Source: Hydnum rufescens UP504
Taxonomy: Eukaryota > Basidiomycota > Agaricomycetes > Cantharellales > Hydnaceae
Length of the DNA: 29,743 nt
Assembly (NCBI GenBank): GCA_014904985.1
Contig: MU129266.1
Location: forward strand, 7,186-36,928
Reading direction: 5' to 3'
Shown: positions 19,297-26,636 of the stretch, one piece after another
How positions within the stretch are numbered: position 1 is the first letter of the stretch
Layout: every line of letters begins with the position of its first letter
Made by a program: the position numbers and the translations under genes
The notes under the pieces: model-generated
Told to the model about the DNA's origin: nothing
What the model saw: only the letters and a program-made list of their open reading frames with translations
Database searches by the model: none

Positions 19297-19891
19297 TCAT
19301 GGTACCATGCACCTGCTGCAGCAGGTGCATGGTACCTTTGTTGTTCCTCGGTTGCTCATGTGGGTGTTTGGTTTGGGCGTTCGATTGGTATCGGGGTGTG
19401 TTGGACGTTGTAATCTGGAATTAATAATAAAATGTTAGTTTAAAACTTAAAGGCAGCACAAAAGAAGCAGCTCTTGCTGCTCCTTTTGCACTGCGGTATA
19501 CATTATAATACAAAATAACTTACCTCATGGTACCACGCACCCGCCAAAGCGGGTACATGGCACCGTGTTTCTCTTGGTCGCGAGGCATCCAGCGAGTGGG
19601 GTTTGGGGGCCATTCATTTGGGGATTCGGGTGGTGTGGTTGCATGAGTCATCTGGAATATATAATATATGTTAGTTAAGTTAACAAGAGCACAAAAAGAG
19701 GAGCGCCATGGCGCTCCTCTTTTTGTGTTATTGCATGGCAAGGGACTTACGATATAGTACCACACACCTGCCGCCGCGGGTGTGTGGTACTGCATATCGT
19801 CGCGTACTGCGATGTGTGGCAGCGTGTCAGGGCTGGCGTTCACAGTGTTGGCTGTGTGGGCTTTCATCGCCGGTTTCTGTGTGCTATTCAT
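19297..19891 (-). CDS. Predicted three-exon ORF in left array (128 aa)
   Basis: Exons on the minus strand are 19891-19751, 19651-19524 and 19414-19297. Introns of 99 and 109 nt have GTAAGT donors and TTCCAG acceptors. The frame opens with ATG 19891, passes both junctions and ends with TGA one base before the next donor. The product is Pro-, Thr- and Asn-rich with no known domain. Exon 1 ends in YHTPAAAGVWYYI, encoded by the H2 palindrome. The 99-nt intron is itself stop-free and in phase, so an unspliced 123-aa form is also open. Coding is uncertain, since other exons of the array do not keep one common phase. Confidence 0.35.
19301..19336. repeat. H2 palindrome of unit L4 (perfect, 36 bp)
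   Basis: GGTACCATGCACCTGCTG mirrored exactly. Compared with the common H2 arm (CACCCGC with GCGGGTG) both arms carry the matching change (CACCTGC with GCAGGTG), a compensatory pair. Confidence 0.95.
19415..19523 (-). other. Array unit L3 intron with hairpin H1
   Basis: Minus-strand donor GAG|GTAAGT at 19523, CTAAC at 19434-19438, TTCCAG acceptor at 19415; 109 nt. H1 at 19456-19491 has one mismatch in the stem (AGAAGCAGC against GCTGCTCC). The adjoining H2 (19529-19564) is imperfect: CACGCACCCGC against GCGGGTACATG. Confidence 0.75.
19652..19750 (-). other. Array unit L2 intron with hairpin H1
   Basis: Minus-strand donor ATC|GTAAGT at 19750, CTAAC at 19670-19674, TTCCAG acceptor at 19652; 99 nt. 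H1 (19690-19727) is a 38-bp perfect palindrome whose core is GAGGAGCGC with GCGCTCCTC, not the usual GAGCAGC with GCTGCTC. Both arms changed together. Confidence 0.8.
19751..19798. repeat. H2 palindrome of unit L2
   Basis: Core AGTACCACACACCTGC, 4-nt loop, GCGGGTGTGTGGTACT, with outer GATAT and ATATC also paired, so the hairpin reaches the exon end exactly at the donor. Confidence 0.9.
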
Positions 19892-19910
19892 TCGGGTAGT
19901 GAGTAAGAAT

Positions 19911-20025
19911 CTAGAAAAGCTAGAATAAAAAATGGTTCAGTTAGTTATGAATCAAGACCAGTGCACAAAGAGCAGCTTTCGCTGCTCTTTTTGCGCCATT
20001 GTAGCTACTACGAAAAGGAACTCAC
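19911..20025 (-). other. Array unit L1 intron with hairpin H1
   Basis: Minus-strand donor CTAG|GTGAGT at 20025. CTAACTAAC lies near 19940, with two TTCTAG acceptors at 19920 or 19911. H1 at 19963-19996. This unit lies inside the left half of the central palindrome and mirrors unit R1. The exon side ends in H2 at 20032-20061 (ACCACACACCC, loop, GGGTGTGTGGT). Confidence 0.75.
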
Positions 20026-20905
20026 CTAGCAACCACACACCCACCGTTGCGGGTGTGTGGTCATCTGTTTCCTTGTTTGGGTGGTGGTGTTTGTGTAAAA
20101 GAGTGCAACTCAACACCGGCAATTGCCGGCATCCGAAAAGCGCCCCAAGGGCCTGGTGCCACGAGGGCCATATGAATTAGGAGCAAGTAAATAGGTGTAT
20201 AATGAATAATAAAAAATAAATACTTGCCCAAAAAGATGAAGAAGATCAAGACAATCTGTCCAATAAGGCATGATATGCTACATTGGAAAGTGGATTGGGC
20301 AATTTCTACTGTTCAGAATCGGCCCAAATTTAAATATATTGCTGGCATATATGTATCCTACGTGGGGGATTAATTATTTCGGATGCTCTATCCATTTTTC
20401 AATTTTTCACGCCTTCAATTCCCTATTTAGGGAATTGAAAGCGTGAAAAATTGAAAAATGGATAGAGCGTCCGAAATAATTAATCGCCCATGTAGGATAC
20501 ATATATGCCAGCAATATATTTAAATTTGGGCCGATTCTGAACAGTAGAAATTGCCCAATCCACTTTCCAATGTAGCATATCATGCCTTATTGGACTCTGA
20601 CTGATTGTCTTCATCTTCTTCATCCTTTTGGGCAAGTATTTATTTTTTATTATTCATTATACGTCTATTTACTTGCTACTAATTCATATGGTACTCGTGG
20701 TGCCAGGCACTTGGGTGCCTTTTGGATGCCGGCAAGTGCTGGTGTTGAGTTGTGCTCTTTACACAAGCACCACCCAACAAGGAAACCACCCAAACAAGGA
20801 AACAGACGACCACACACCCGCCGTTGCGGGTGTGTGGTCACTAGGTGAGTTTCCTTTCGTAGTAGCTACAACGGCGCAAAAAGAGCAGCTTTTGCTGCTC
20901 TTTTT
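19968..20905. repeat. Central 0.94-kb palindrome between the two arrays
   Basis: The centre is at 20426/20427 (CCCTA-TT-TAGGG). Arms of ~460 bp match closely and include, going outward, AT-rich DNA, a GCCGGCAATTGCCGG-like mini-hairpin (20118-20132 and its counterpart near 20728), hairpin H2, the donor site, and half of H1. Array units read leftward on the minus strand from the left edge and rightward on the plus strand from the right edge, so the palindrome would be the place for a divergent promoter. No TATA box or other promoter motif can be assigned with confidence. ORFs inside (20061-20249 minus, 20628-20951 plus) are mirror copies. Confidence 0.92.
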
Positions 20906-20951
20906 GCGCTGCTTTGAGTCTTTTTTACTAACGTATTTTTTATTACTTTAG
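20845..20951 (+). other. Array unit R1 intron with hairpin H1
   Basis: Donor CTAG|GTGAGT at 20845, perfect TACTAAC branch site at 20926-20932, acceptor ACTTTAG at 20951; 107 nt. H1 at 20874-20909 is a perfect stem: GCGCAAAAAGAGCAGC, TTTT loop, then its complement. H2 of the exon upstream is at 20808-20839. Confidence 0.85.
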
Positions 20952-21142
20952 ATCATGGCTTGCTCCAAGGCAGCAGATGAAACTGGCCAAACGACAAAGG
21001 CCCAACCAGCCATGGCCCAGACGGCCCATACCAGCCAACACAAGAAAGAAAACTGCAAAACCGCGACCAATGCGACCAATGAGTGCCGCACAACGCCTGA
21101 ACCACACACCCGCTACGGTGGGTGTGTGGTTCTCTATATGAG
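20952..21142 (+). other. Array unit R2 exon (with 63-codon ORF)
   Basis: The 191-nt exon is A/C-rich and T-poor, ending with H2 at 21099-21132 and the shared tail TCTCTATATGAG just before the donor. If unspliced, an ORF from ATG 20955 ends RYGGCVVLYMR with a TGA formed by the donor GTGAGG. If joined to R1 in another phase, a basic frame stays open and ends in NHTPATVGVWFSI. Which frame is used, if any, cannot be decided. Confidence 0.5.
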
Positions 21143-21252
21143 GTGAGGCCCCCCCCCCAATATATCCAACCACGCAAAAAGAGCAGTGAAAGCTGCTCTT
21201 TTTGTGCTGGTTTTAATTTTTAACTAACATTCTTTTACTCCATATCATGAAG
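21143..21252 (+). other. Array unit R2 intron with hairpin H1, acceptor weakened
   Basis: Donor GAG|GTGAGG at 21143, CTAAC near 21223, H1 at 21173-21207. Where unit R4 has TTTCAG|GAAGGTGAAA this unit has ATCATGAAGGTGAAA, so the normal CAG is now CAT. The nearest AG is at 21251-21252. Confidence 0.65.
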
Positions 21253-21417
21253 GTGAAAGCTCGCCCAATGAATATCCAGGGATACGCCAAACGACCCCCC
21301 CCTTTCCCGTACACCACGACCATGGAAACCGCAATCACGACAGACGACGCACCCTGTGAGTGGGCGCACGAACCACACACCCGCCGTAGTGGGCATGTGG
21401 TTCTCTATATGAGATGA
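21247..21417 (+). other. Array unit R3 exon (with 56-aa ORF)
   Basis: The ORF begins MKVKARPMN and ends RRSGHVVLYMR, the same tail as in unit R2. Its first 50 nt are homologous to the start of the exon of unit R5 (21879 onward): both have GAAGGTGAAA, CGCCCAATGA and GGGATAC. H2 is at 21370-21403. The donor position reads GAG|ATGAGT, a G-to-A loss of the GT. Confidence 0.5.
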
Positions 21418-21518
21418 GTCCCGCCCTTACCCCCCAATATACAACCGCGCAAAAAGAGCAGCGAAAGCTGCTCTTTTTGTGCCAGTTTTAATTTCTAACT
21501 AACAATTAATTTTTCTAG
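21414..21518 (+). other. Array unit R3 intron remnant with hairpin H1
   Basis: The donor is mutated (AT for GT). H1 (21447-21482) has a perfect GCAAAAAGAGCAGC-type stem, with CTAACTAAC at 21495-21503 and acceptor TTTTCTAG at 21518. The acceptor half is intact. Confidence 0.65.
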
Positions 21519-21781
21519 ATTTTTCGCCTCATCTACGACCAACGAGATGAAGAACCCCCAACAAGGACGAACAGAACAGATGCCCGCCGAACGAAGACCC
21601 GACAAATGAGCCCAGAGCCCCCTGAAGCCCACAACATGAACACATGCCAAGGGTCGCATGCCCAATGAAAACTGCACGGGCGAAGGACCACCCACCAGAC
21701 GAAGATACGAAAGGACATGGAGCCAATGAGCAGCCCCAGTAACCACGCACCCGCCCTGGCGGGTGTGTGGTAGTATTTGAG
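21519..21781 (+). other. Array unit R4 exon
   Basis: The longest exon of the array (263 nt), A/C/G-rich and T-poor. Ends with H2 (21742-21771, ACCACGCACCCGC with GCGGGTGTGTGGT) and TTTGAG before the donor. No long frame is open across the whole exon on the sense strand. The minus-strand ORFs over it (21495-21850) are shadows. Confidence 0.55.
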
Positions 21782-21878
21782 GTGAGGTACATACAGCCGC
21801 GCAAAAAGAGCAGCAAAAGCTGCTCTTTTTGCACTGGTTTTGATTTTCAACTAACTTGTATCTTTTATTCTATTTCAG
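21782..21878 (+). other. Array unit R4 intron with hairpin H1
   Basis: Donor GAG|GTGAGG at 21782, CTAAC at 21851-21855, acceptor TATTTCAG at 21878; 97 nt. H1 at 21799-21834 with a 14-bp stem. A textbook fungal intron apart from the palindrome in its middle. Confidence 0.85.
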
Positions 21879-22025
21879 GAAGGTGAAAACCCGCCCAATG
21901 ACACCCCGGGGATACACCAAACGATAACCCGGCCCACTCAGTGAATGCGCAGGAAGGACAACCTGTGGGACAGATGAAACGAGACCGTGGGAAGCCTGTG
22001 CAGCACACACCCGCCCCAGTGGGTT
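21879..22025 (+). other. Array unit R5 exon
   Basis: 147 nt from the CAG acceptor to donor TT|GTAAGT at 22026. The start is homologous to unit R3. H2 (22003-22026) is partly decayed: CACACCCGCC faces GTGGGTTGT. The next intron's H1 is at 22047-22082 with one mismatch, and CACTAAT follows at 22109-22115, but I see no clear acceptor after it. Confidence 0.55.
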
Positions 22026-22243
22026 GTAAGTATTCTCTATACCCTCGCGCAAAAGGAGCAGCTGGGGCTACTCCTTTTGCGCGGCTTGTCTTTTTCTCTG
22101 TCTTTTTTCACTAATGTTTTGTTATCCTGACACTTGACTTGAAACCTGCACAAACCACCAACTGAAGGCCACCGAAGGATCAGCCGAACAAAATATGAAA
22201 CCCGACCCAACACAACACAACCTGCCGGGCGGAACAATGGGCT

Positions 22244-22319
22244 GCACCCGCTGCAGCGGGTGTAAGGTTTTTTCGATTGTAGTAGATAGAGCCATAGCTC
22301 TGGCTGCTCTTTCTGTGCT
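22244..22319 (+). other. Array unit R6, decayed outermost unit
   Basis: H2 survives as CACCCGCTGCAGCGGGTG (perfect 18-bp palindrome), followed directly by GTAAGG. H1 at 22289-22319 is degenerate (AGCTCTGGCTGCTCTTT). No acceptor seen. It appears to mark the right limit of the array. Confidence 0.55.
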
Positions 22320-22330
22320 ACTGTGGATGA

Positions 22331-22570
22331 GCTCACTGGATGTATGTATACAATAATAAATAAATAAACAATAATAATAATAGTATTTAAATCAATGTTA
22401 GTAATAATATGCTATCCCATGATAGCATGGGTTTTTAGCCTATAATCTCATGGCCCGGGCTGGGATTGATGTAAGGTCACCCTCTTGAAATTATTTGATA
22501 TCAAAGGATTTTGATGCCTCTTAGGCTTTTGATTTGATGCAGTTTGACATACCTATTGAGGCCCCTCTAA
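22331..22570. other. AT-rich spacer right of the array
   Basis: AAT/AAAT microsatellite at about 22351-22382, placed symmetrically to the ATT run on the left at 18925. A small hairpin lies at 22410-22427 (TGCTATC, CCAT loop, GATAGCA). The right end repeat of the nested element runs from about 22490. No gene. Confidence 0.6.
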
Positions 22571-22577
22571 GTGGCTG

Positions 22578-22765
22578 ACCGAGGTGTGACAGAGGTGATA
22601 GAGGCGATGTGCATGCTCTGAGCTATGGCAGAATGTGAGTCTTTTTGTAAGTGTCCCAGAAAACAAGAAATAAAAAATACATGCCTGTAGTACCTGGTAT
22701 ATCCTGGTATATGTGGACCATATTGGATTTGGTGATGAAGGAAAGGATAGAAAGTGATGTACACG
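22578..22765 (-). repeat. Right TIR of KDZ element B, inner part
   Basis: Inverted copy of about 14783-14966, including the GTCCCAGAAAACAAGAAAT and CATATTGGATTTGGTGATGA words. Interrupted at 22765 by the insertion that follows and resumed at 24316. Confidence 0.85.
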
Positions 22766-23120
22766 TTGTTGGAGGGAAAAATCCCTACCACATAGAGTTC
22801 CATTTCAGCATTGAATTTTCTGATGAACGAATTAAAAATGTACCAATATGTCGTTCCAATATCAAGCCTTTCATCTGTTCATGGATGAGCATGAATTCCA
22901 TATGCCTGAAAAGATGTAAATGGAATGCTCATTTCCTTGTACATGAGTCAATCTCCTGGGGTCTTCAACAGGCCACAGGGACTGTATTCATTTATGCCCT
23001 ACCATAAGCCATGATATGGTGGACGTGGCAATTCAACTTGCCCTTCTGTATATCATCTTGAATTCTCCTTCAATCTGCTCATATGGATCTTGCTGCCTTA
23101 AGGGTGATCCTAACGAATGG

Positions 23121-23188
23121 TGATTATGTAATACAATGGATTACACACCCAGGCCTTCATTCCTACTCACGGATGCATTACATAATCA
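23121..23188. repeat. 12-bp inverted repeat within the 1.55-kb insertion
   Basis: TGATTATGTAAT at 23121-23132 and ATTACATAATCA at 23177-23188 pair perfectly around a 44-bp loop. Directly right of it the ~160-bp repeat series begins, so this could be an internal boundary. Confidence 0.75.
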
Positions 23189-23204
23189 AATAGGGGCAAA
23201 TGCG

Positions 23205-23900
23205 GCACTCTCAAGGAGTATTCGTTGAATTTCTCCGTCAGTTTTGATCGGATCGGCTCGGGAAAGTATCACCCAGAAATATATGATTCATACCTATCCG
23301 ACGATACCAAGTACAAGTCAATCCGATGAAAACTGCACGTTCTAGAACAATTTTACTATGGAATCCATGCTCTTAAGGAGTATTTTCCGCTTTTCGAAGT
23401 CAATTCGTACCCGATCGACTCGTAAATATAGCGCCCTGAAAGCTGTGATCAATACCTATCGAATGATACCGATTATGTGTTCACCATATTAGAAGTGAGG
23501 CTTCTGGAACGATTTCACCTGCTCATTCATAATTAGAAGGTGTATTTTTCGAATTTCTCCGTCAGTTTTGATCGGATTTGCATGAAACGACTGCGCCTAG
23601 AAAGGTATTGAAAATGCACATCCAGCGGTACAAAGGGCGCAGCGAACGAAGAAGAACTCGGTGTTCTGAATACGAATTTCCCCCTTGTCTCAGGAGAACA
23701 TCATTCCCCCTTCCAATTTTCAAATATCAAATATTGTCCGGCAGGCTTATATCCGAAGGATAGGACATCCAGGACGACTTATTCCACCATTCCTCAAGGG
23801 AATCTGTCCAGAAGGGAAGGAGAAATAGTCATTTTATGCTCTATCCTATCCCCAGACTTGGAAATTGAATATCTCTGTCAGTTTTGAAGCTTTTGACTTG
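23205..23900 (+). repeat. Diverged ~160-bp tandem repeats
   Basis: GAATTTCTCCGTCAGTTTTG occurs at 23227 and 23551, and a diverged copy (GAATATCTCTGTCAGTTTTG) at 23867, spaced 324 and 316 bp. A more diverged copy sits between the first two (near 23390), where AAGGAGTATTTTC and ATACCTATCGAATGATACC recur. The basic unit is therefore about 160 bp. No coding function seen. Confidence 0.7.
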
Positions 23901-24315
23901 ATTCCTTTTTCTACATATTTCCCCTATCCCCCTGCTTCCGTCGGATATTTGATCTCATAGCCAGGTTGTATATTAAGTGCATTGTGTTGAAAATTCCATT
24001 GTCTTCCCCCTCCCCAGTCTGAAGCACTGAAGTATTGCTGCTGGATTCCCAGGCGAATTCCATCTGAGGACATTGCTACTACTACACTTTGTCTAAGGCC
24101 ACAAGACTAGGACCTTGGAGTGTGGGATTTGTGGCATAATTTCCCCTTTATTCATCTGCTTGGGCAACTACTGCTGACAGCGGATTATCTTCTATCCTAA
24201 AGACCCTCCTACACTCGGACCTGAACATTCAGATTATTTTGGTGGCCCCTGTTCTTCATTCTCGATTCCATATCGCGGACTGTGGCAGAGATTCCCCCAT
24301 TTCTCCTGCTTACAA

Positions 24316-24588
24316 CGTGTACACACTCTGAGCTATGGCAGAACATAAGTTTTTTTTTGTAAGTGTCTCAGAAAACAGGACATAAGAAATACATGCCTTT
24401 AGCACTTGGGATACTTCCCTGGGATAGCCCATATATGTGGACCAGAGATGCTTTAACTCATTAGAGAGATTGAGAAACTGACATCAGAGGGACCTGAAAA
24501 CATTCATACTCATGTAACATCTACAATATTATTATCATGAATTATATACATAAATGATATGATGAAGATTGAACTTATCATCAGACAT
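24316..24588 (-). repeat. Right TIR of KDZ element B, outer part
   Basis: Inverted copy of about 14510-14782, very close in sequence, ending CTTATCATCAGACAT at the outer boundary. Confidence 0.88.
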
Positions 24589-24705
24589 TGGAGGGATGAC
24601 TTGGTAATCAGAGGACAGGGGGATGGAGACATTGTGTACTTACATACATAGAGTTGCAGCTCATACACAAAAAAATTGGGAAGGCAAAATAGGCAAGAAT
24701 GAACA

Positions 24706-25260
24706 TCACAAGAGATAAGTAACCCTCATGGCAACATACTCTAAACTCAGAACTTCAAGCATACTGTGCCTGATATGTCTGTTCAGATCATCCATGTTCA
24801 AGTCAACATCCATCTTGTCATCAGAATACTCGAAAAGGCTGTCCACATCTTCCATGGGTGTGTTGACATCCATCATAACATTGTTGCTGGGAGTATGTTC
24901 CACACCCTCCATCTCATTGCCCACAATTTCTGGATTGGTCTCCATGGGATCCAGGTTGGCCCCTTTGAACCGTTTCGCGGGTGGCATACTAGCCCCAGAA
25001 TTCACATGCTTGTGCTTGTCACCAGTGAGAGGTCCAGAGTTGGTAGCCACATTGGGGACTGTGGAAAAATTTGCAGATGAGGCTGCAGCAGTTGACAATG
25101 TTGAGGACAGTAGGTACCACCCAACAGTGATGTTGGGGGTATGGGCCAATTTCAAAGGGGGAGGGGGATGGGGATGGAACCTATCATAGGGGGTTGCAAG
25201 GTCAAGGCTTGCTGAAAGAACCTCCCACTGAGCCTTGTCCATCCTAGCTGATGCCGCCAT
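24706..25260 (-). CDS. Hypothetical acidic protein, possible 3' exon
   Basis: A 184-aa minus-strand ORF. Contains PHPPPPLKLAHTP (~32-44), a Ser/Ala/Asn-rich middle, a basic PPAKRFKG patch (~92-99) that could be a nuclear signal, and an acidic Met/Asp-rich C-terminal third (DDKMDVDLNMDDL). The frame continues upstream of the ATG to about 25310 (FFHCGWPSWLSEAMAASARMD), where a CATAG acceptor follows a possible intron (donor GTGAGC near 25361). It could be the last exon of a longer gene, but I could not join the upstream exon in phase. Family unknown. Confidence 0.45.
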   Translation of the reverse strand: MAASARMDKAQWEVLSASLDLATPYDRFHPHPPPPLKLAHTPNITVGWYLLSSTLSTAAASSANFSTVPNVATNSGPLTGDKHKHVNSGASMPPAKRFKGANLDPMETNPEIVGNEMEGVEHTPSNNVMMDVNTPMEDVDSLFEYSDDKMDVDLNMDDLNRHIRHSMLEVLSLEYVAMRVTYLL

Positions 25261-25359
25261 TGCCTCGCTCAGCCATGATGGCCACCCACAATGAAAGAAT
25301 TCTATGTCGATAGTTGTAAATACATAGAAGATTAAGGATACAATAGATTGAGCTCACTT

Positions 25360-25752
25360 TCTTTTCACAATGACTTTGGTGACAAGGCACATCGATAGAA
25401 GCAACATGATGAGTCTTTTGGCAATCCAGGGGGCAGATGGTAAAATGTTGTTTCATTCATATGCTGACCGAGTGCATCCTCTGCAGCCTGCAGCCCCTCT
25501 ACAGCAACCTGGATAATGAAATTGGATGACTAAAGATAATCTGTTAATATCCCAGCATCAAGATAGCATGAAAAAAGTACATATGTGGTCCTGAAACCAG
25601 GCCTTTTCTATCACGATCCCTTGTATCACACACCATGCAGCCAGATAGGTGAACATGTTCTTAACATCCTGAGTAGGCCAGTGTTCCAGGCAATGGTTAG
25701 GGTGGATTCCAGGGATTAGTGATCCAATATAGAGGTGATTTGTACCCTCCAT
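25360..25752 (-). CDS. Hypothetical upstream exons, unknown protein (fragmentary)
   Basis: Two minus-strand pieces look coding. One (25558-25752, 64 aa) begins MEGTNHLYIGSLIPG and contains HWPTQDVKNMFTYLAAW. The other (about 25360-25505) reads either VEGLQAAEDALGQHM or, in another frame, ICPLDCQKTHH with CHQSHC, a cysteine/histidine pattern. A TTAG acceptor lies just upstream of the first piece. They may be exons of the same gene as 24706-25260, but phases do not fit simply, so the locus may be broken. Confidence 0.3.
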
Positions 25753-26137
25753 GTGAGACTAAGCAGGCTGCAGGCAGAGCTACAAGCACTGTGGAGTTGT
25801 TGAGAAAAAACATATATCTGACATTGCAGGCACAGGCAGAGCCATATCCTTGCTCAGTCCGTTTCCCAAAGGAGACATAACAGTCTGCAGGCAGAGCTGT
25901 CAGGCTGGCTGGTTGTTGGGACAGAACTCTGCCCAGAGGCAGCTTACCTGTAAAAAGACAAGTCACATTGGAATTTGGATCTGGCACAAAGACAGTCAAT
26001 TTCAAATCGTTTTGTCACAATTGCTTCACTCTCATGAATGAAAATGATAACAGAGGCAAGGCAGAATACAGGGGGACAATATAATTTAAACACCATAGGA
26101 AATATTTAATATGCCGAGTATATAGATATCAATATTT
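25753..26137. other. Unassigned sequence with short GCAGGCAGAGCT repeats
   Basis: The word GCAGGCAGAGCT occurs near 25771 and 25888, with a variant near 25832, spaced about 60 bp, each followed by related sequence. No supported gene; the 102-codon minus-strand ORF over it has no recognisable features. Confidence 0.45.
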
Positions 26138-26600
26138 TTTATACAAGCCAAAGTGCTTAAGAGGGATTTTGACCACCTCTCTGATCTTGTGCTTCTGAGT
26201 GTCCATCCCAAAAGATGTTGAAGTGCTGGTGTAGCGCAACAGAGGAAGATGGTTTCAGCAATTTGCAATCAAGAGTGGAAAGAATACAAGTGACATAATT
26301 CAAGCCAGTTGTTGATTCCTACTATTCCTGTCAGGTGATCAATGGGTCTGAGGAACTGGCTGATTACCAGTGGTATGGATTGGATGTGTTTGACTTCTTG
26401 TGCCCAAATGAGTTCACATTTGAGATTGGCTTGTTCATCCTTAATATAGCTTTCTTGGAGATCGAGTATCTCAAGGTGACAGGCGAGTTTCTTGTATTTG
26501 ATGTAGTCCTCCTCTTGCAATTCTTCATAGAGAGCTTTCTTCTCTATTCCCACAAGATGATTATTATTTTCCATGTACCAAAATTCTCAGCAATCCAATG
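26138..26600 (-). pseudogene. Rpt3/PSMC4 (26S proteasome ATPase) fragment, copy 1
   Basis: Rpt3 is one of six AAA ATPases that unfold substrates at the base of the proteasome regulatory particle. Minus-strand residues [15 protein letters not shown] and [13 protein letters not shown], then [10 protein letters not shown], match the Rpt3 coiled coil and OB-domain start. After a one-base shift near 26310 the next frame gives STTGLNYV then [18 protein letters not shown], as in Rpt3. A further frame near 26206 gives [20 protein letters not shown], the Rpt3 segment just before the ATPase domain, after an internal deletion of the stretch in between. It ends near 26138 without the Walker motifs. No introns remain in the stretch, so it may be retrocopied or a single-exon capture. 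Non-functional. Confidence 0.88.
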
Positions 26601-26636
26601 CTGTGCACAAATCATGTCATGTCACAGGGGTGATGT

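Larger units (their letters stand above)
18288..22576. mobile_element. Nested element carrying the divergent exon-hairpin arrays
   Basis: The left end reads GGTCAGACACTCTTAGGGGCC with AAAGGTATGTCA just after it. The reverse complement of the right end reads GGTCAGCCACTTAGAGGGGCC followed by ATAGGTATGTCA. Further in, both sides keep a TTTGATATCAAA-like word. The homology fades after ~80 bp, so these are diverged terminal inverted repeats. The left end cuts off the KDZ B transposase and the right end abuts the KDZ TIR. No transposase is encoded inside. It may be an independent non-autonomous element, or an internal part of the KDZ element that has evolved its own symmetry. Confidence 0.55.
22766..24315. 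mobile_element. 1.55-kb non-coding insertion inside the right TIR
   Basis: Removing this segment restores the TIR: left flank ...GTACACG and right flank CGTGTAC... rejoin as GTACACGTGTAC (one CG shared), which matches GTACATGTGTAC in the left TIR. The ends show a weak inverted match (TTGTTGGAGGGAAAAAT against TTGTAAGCAGGAGAAAT). A 2-bp CG duplication is the simplest reading. No ORF above ~120 codons, no transposase motif. The insertion point is the exact centre of a 12-bp palindrome. Confidence 0.7.
14510..24588. mobile_element. KDZ transposon, copy B, with long TIRs and nested insertions
   Basis: The element is bounded by inverted copies of one ~460-bp sequence: left 14510-14966, right 24588 back to 22578 once a 1.55-kb insertion is removed. 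It encloses the transposase gene 15369-18331 and the 4.3-kb hairpin-array segment 18288-22576. Both termini begin ATGTCTGATGATAAG. I see no convincing target-site duplication outside. The length without the insertions, about 4.2 kb, is reasonable for an autonomous KDZ element. Confidence 0.75.

Noticed and set aside
19226..22082. H1 hairpins as intrinsic (rho-independent) terminators, given a GC stem followed by a T run
   Set aside because: The T run pairs with an A run on the other side, so the palindrome is symmetric; the genome is eukaryotic and H1 lies within introns.
19226..22319. CRISPR-like array (regular hairpin repeats with unique spacers)
   Set aside because: Spacers vary from ~120 to 260 bp, two different hairpins alternate with splice signals, and the context is eukaryotic transposons with no cas genes.
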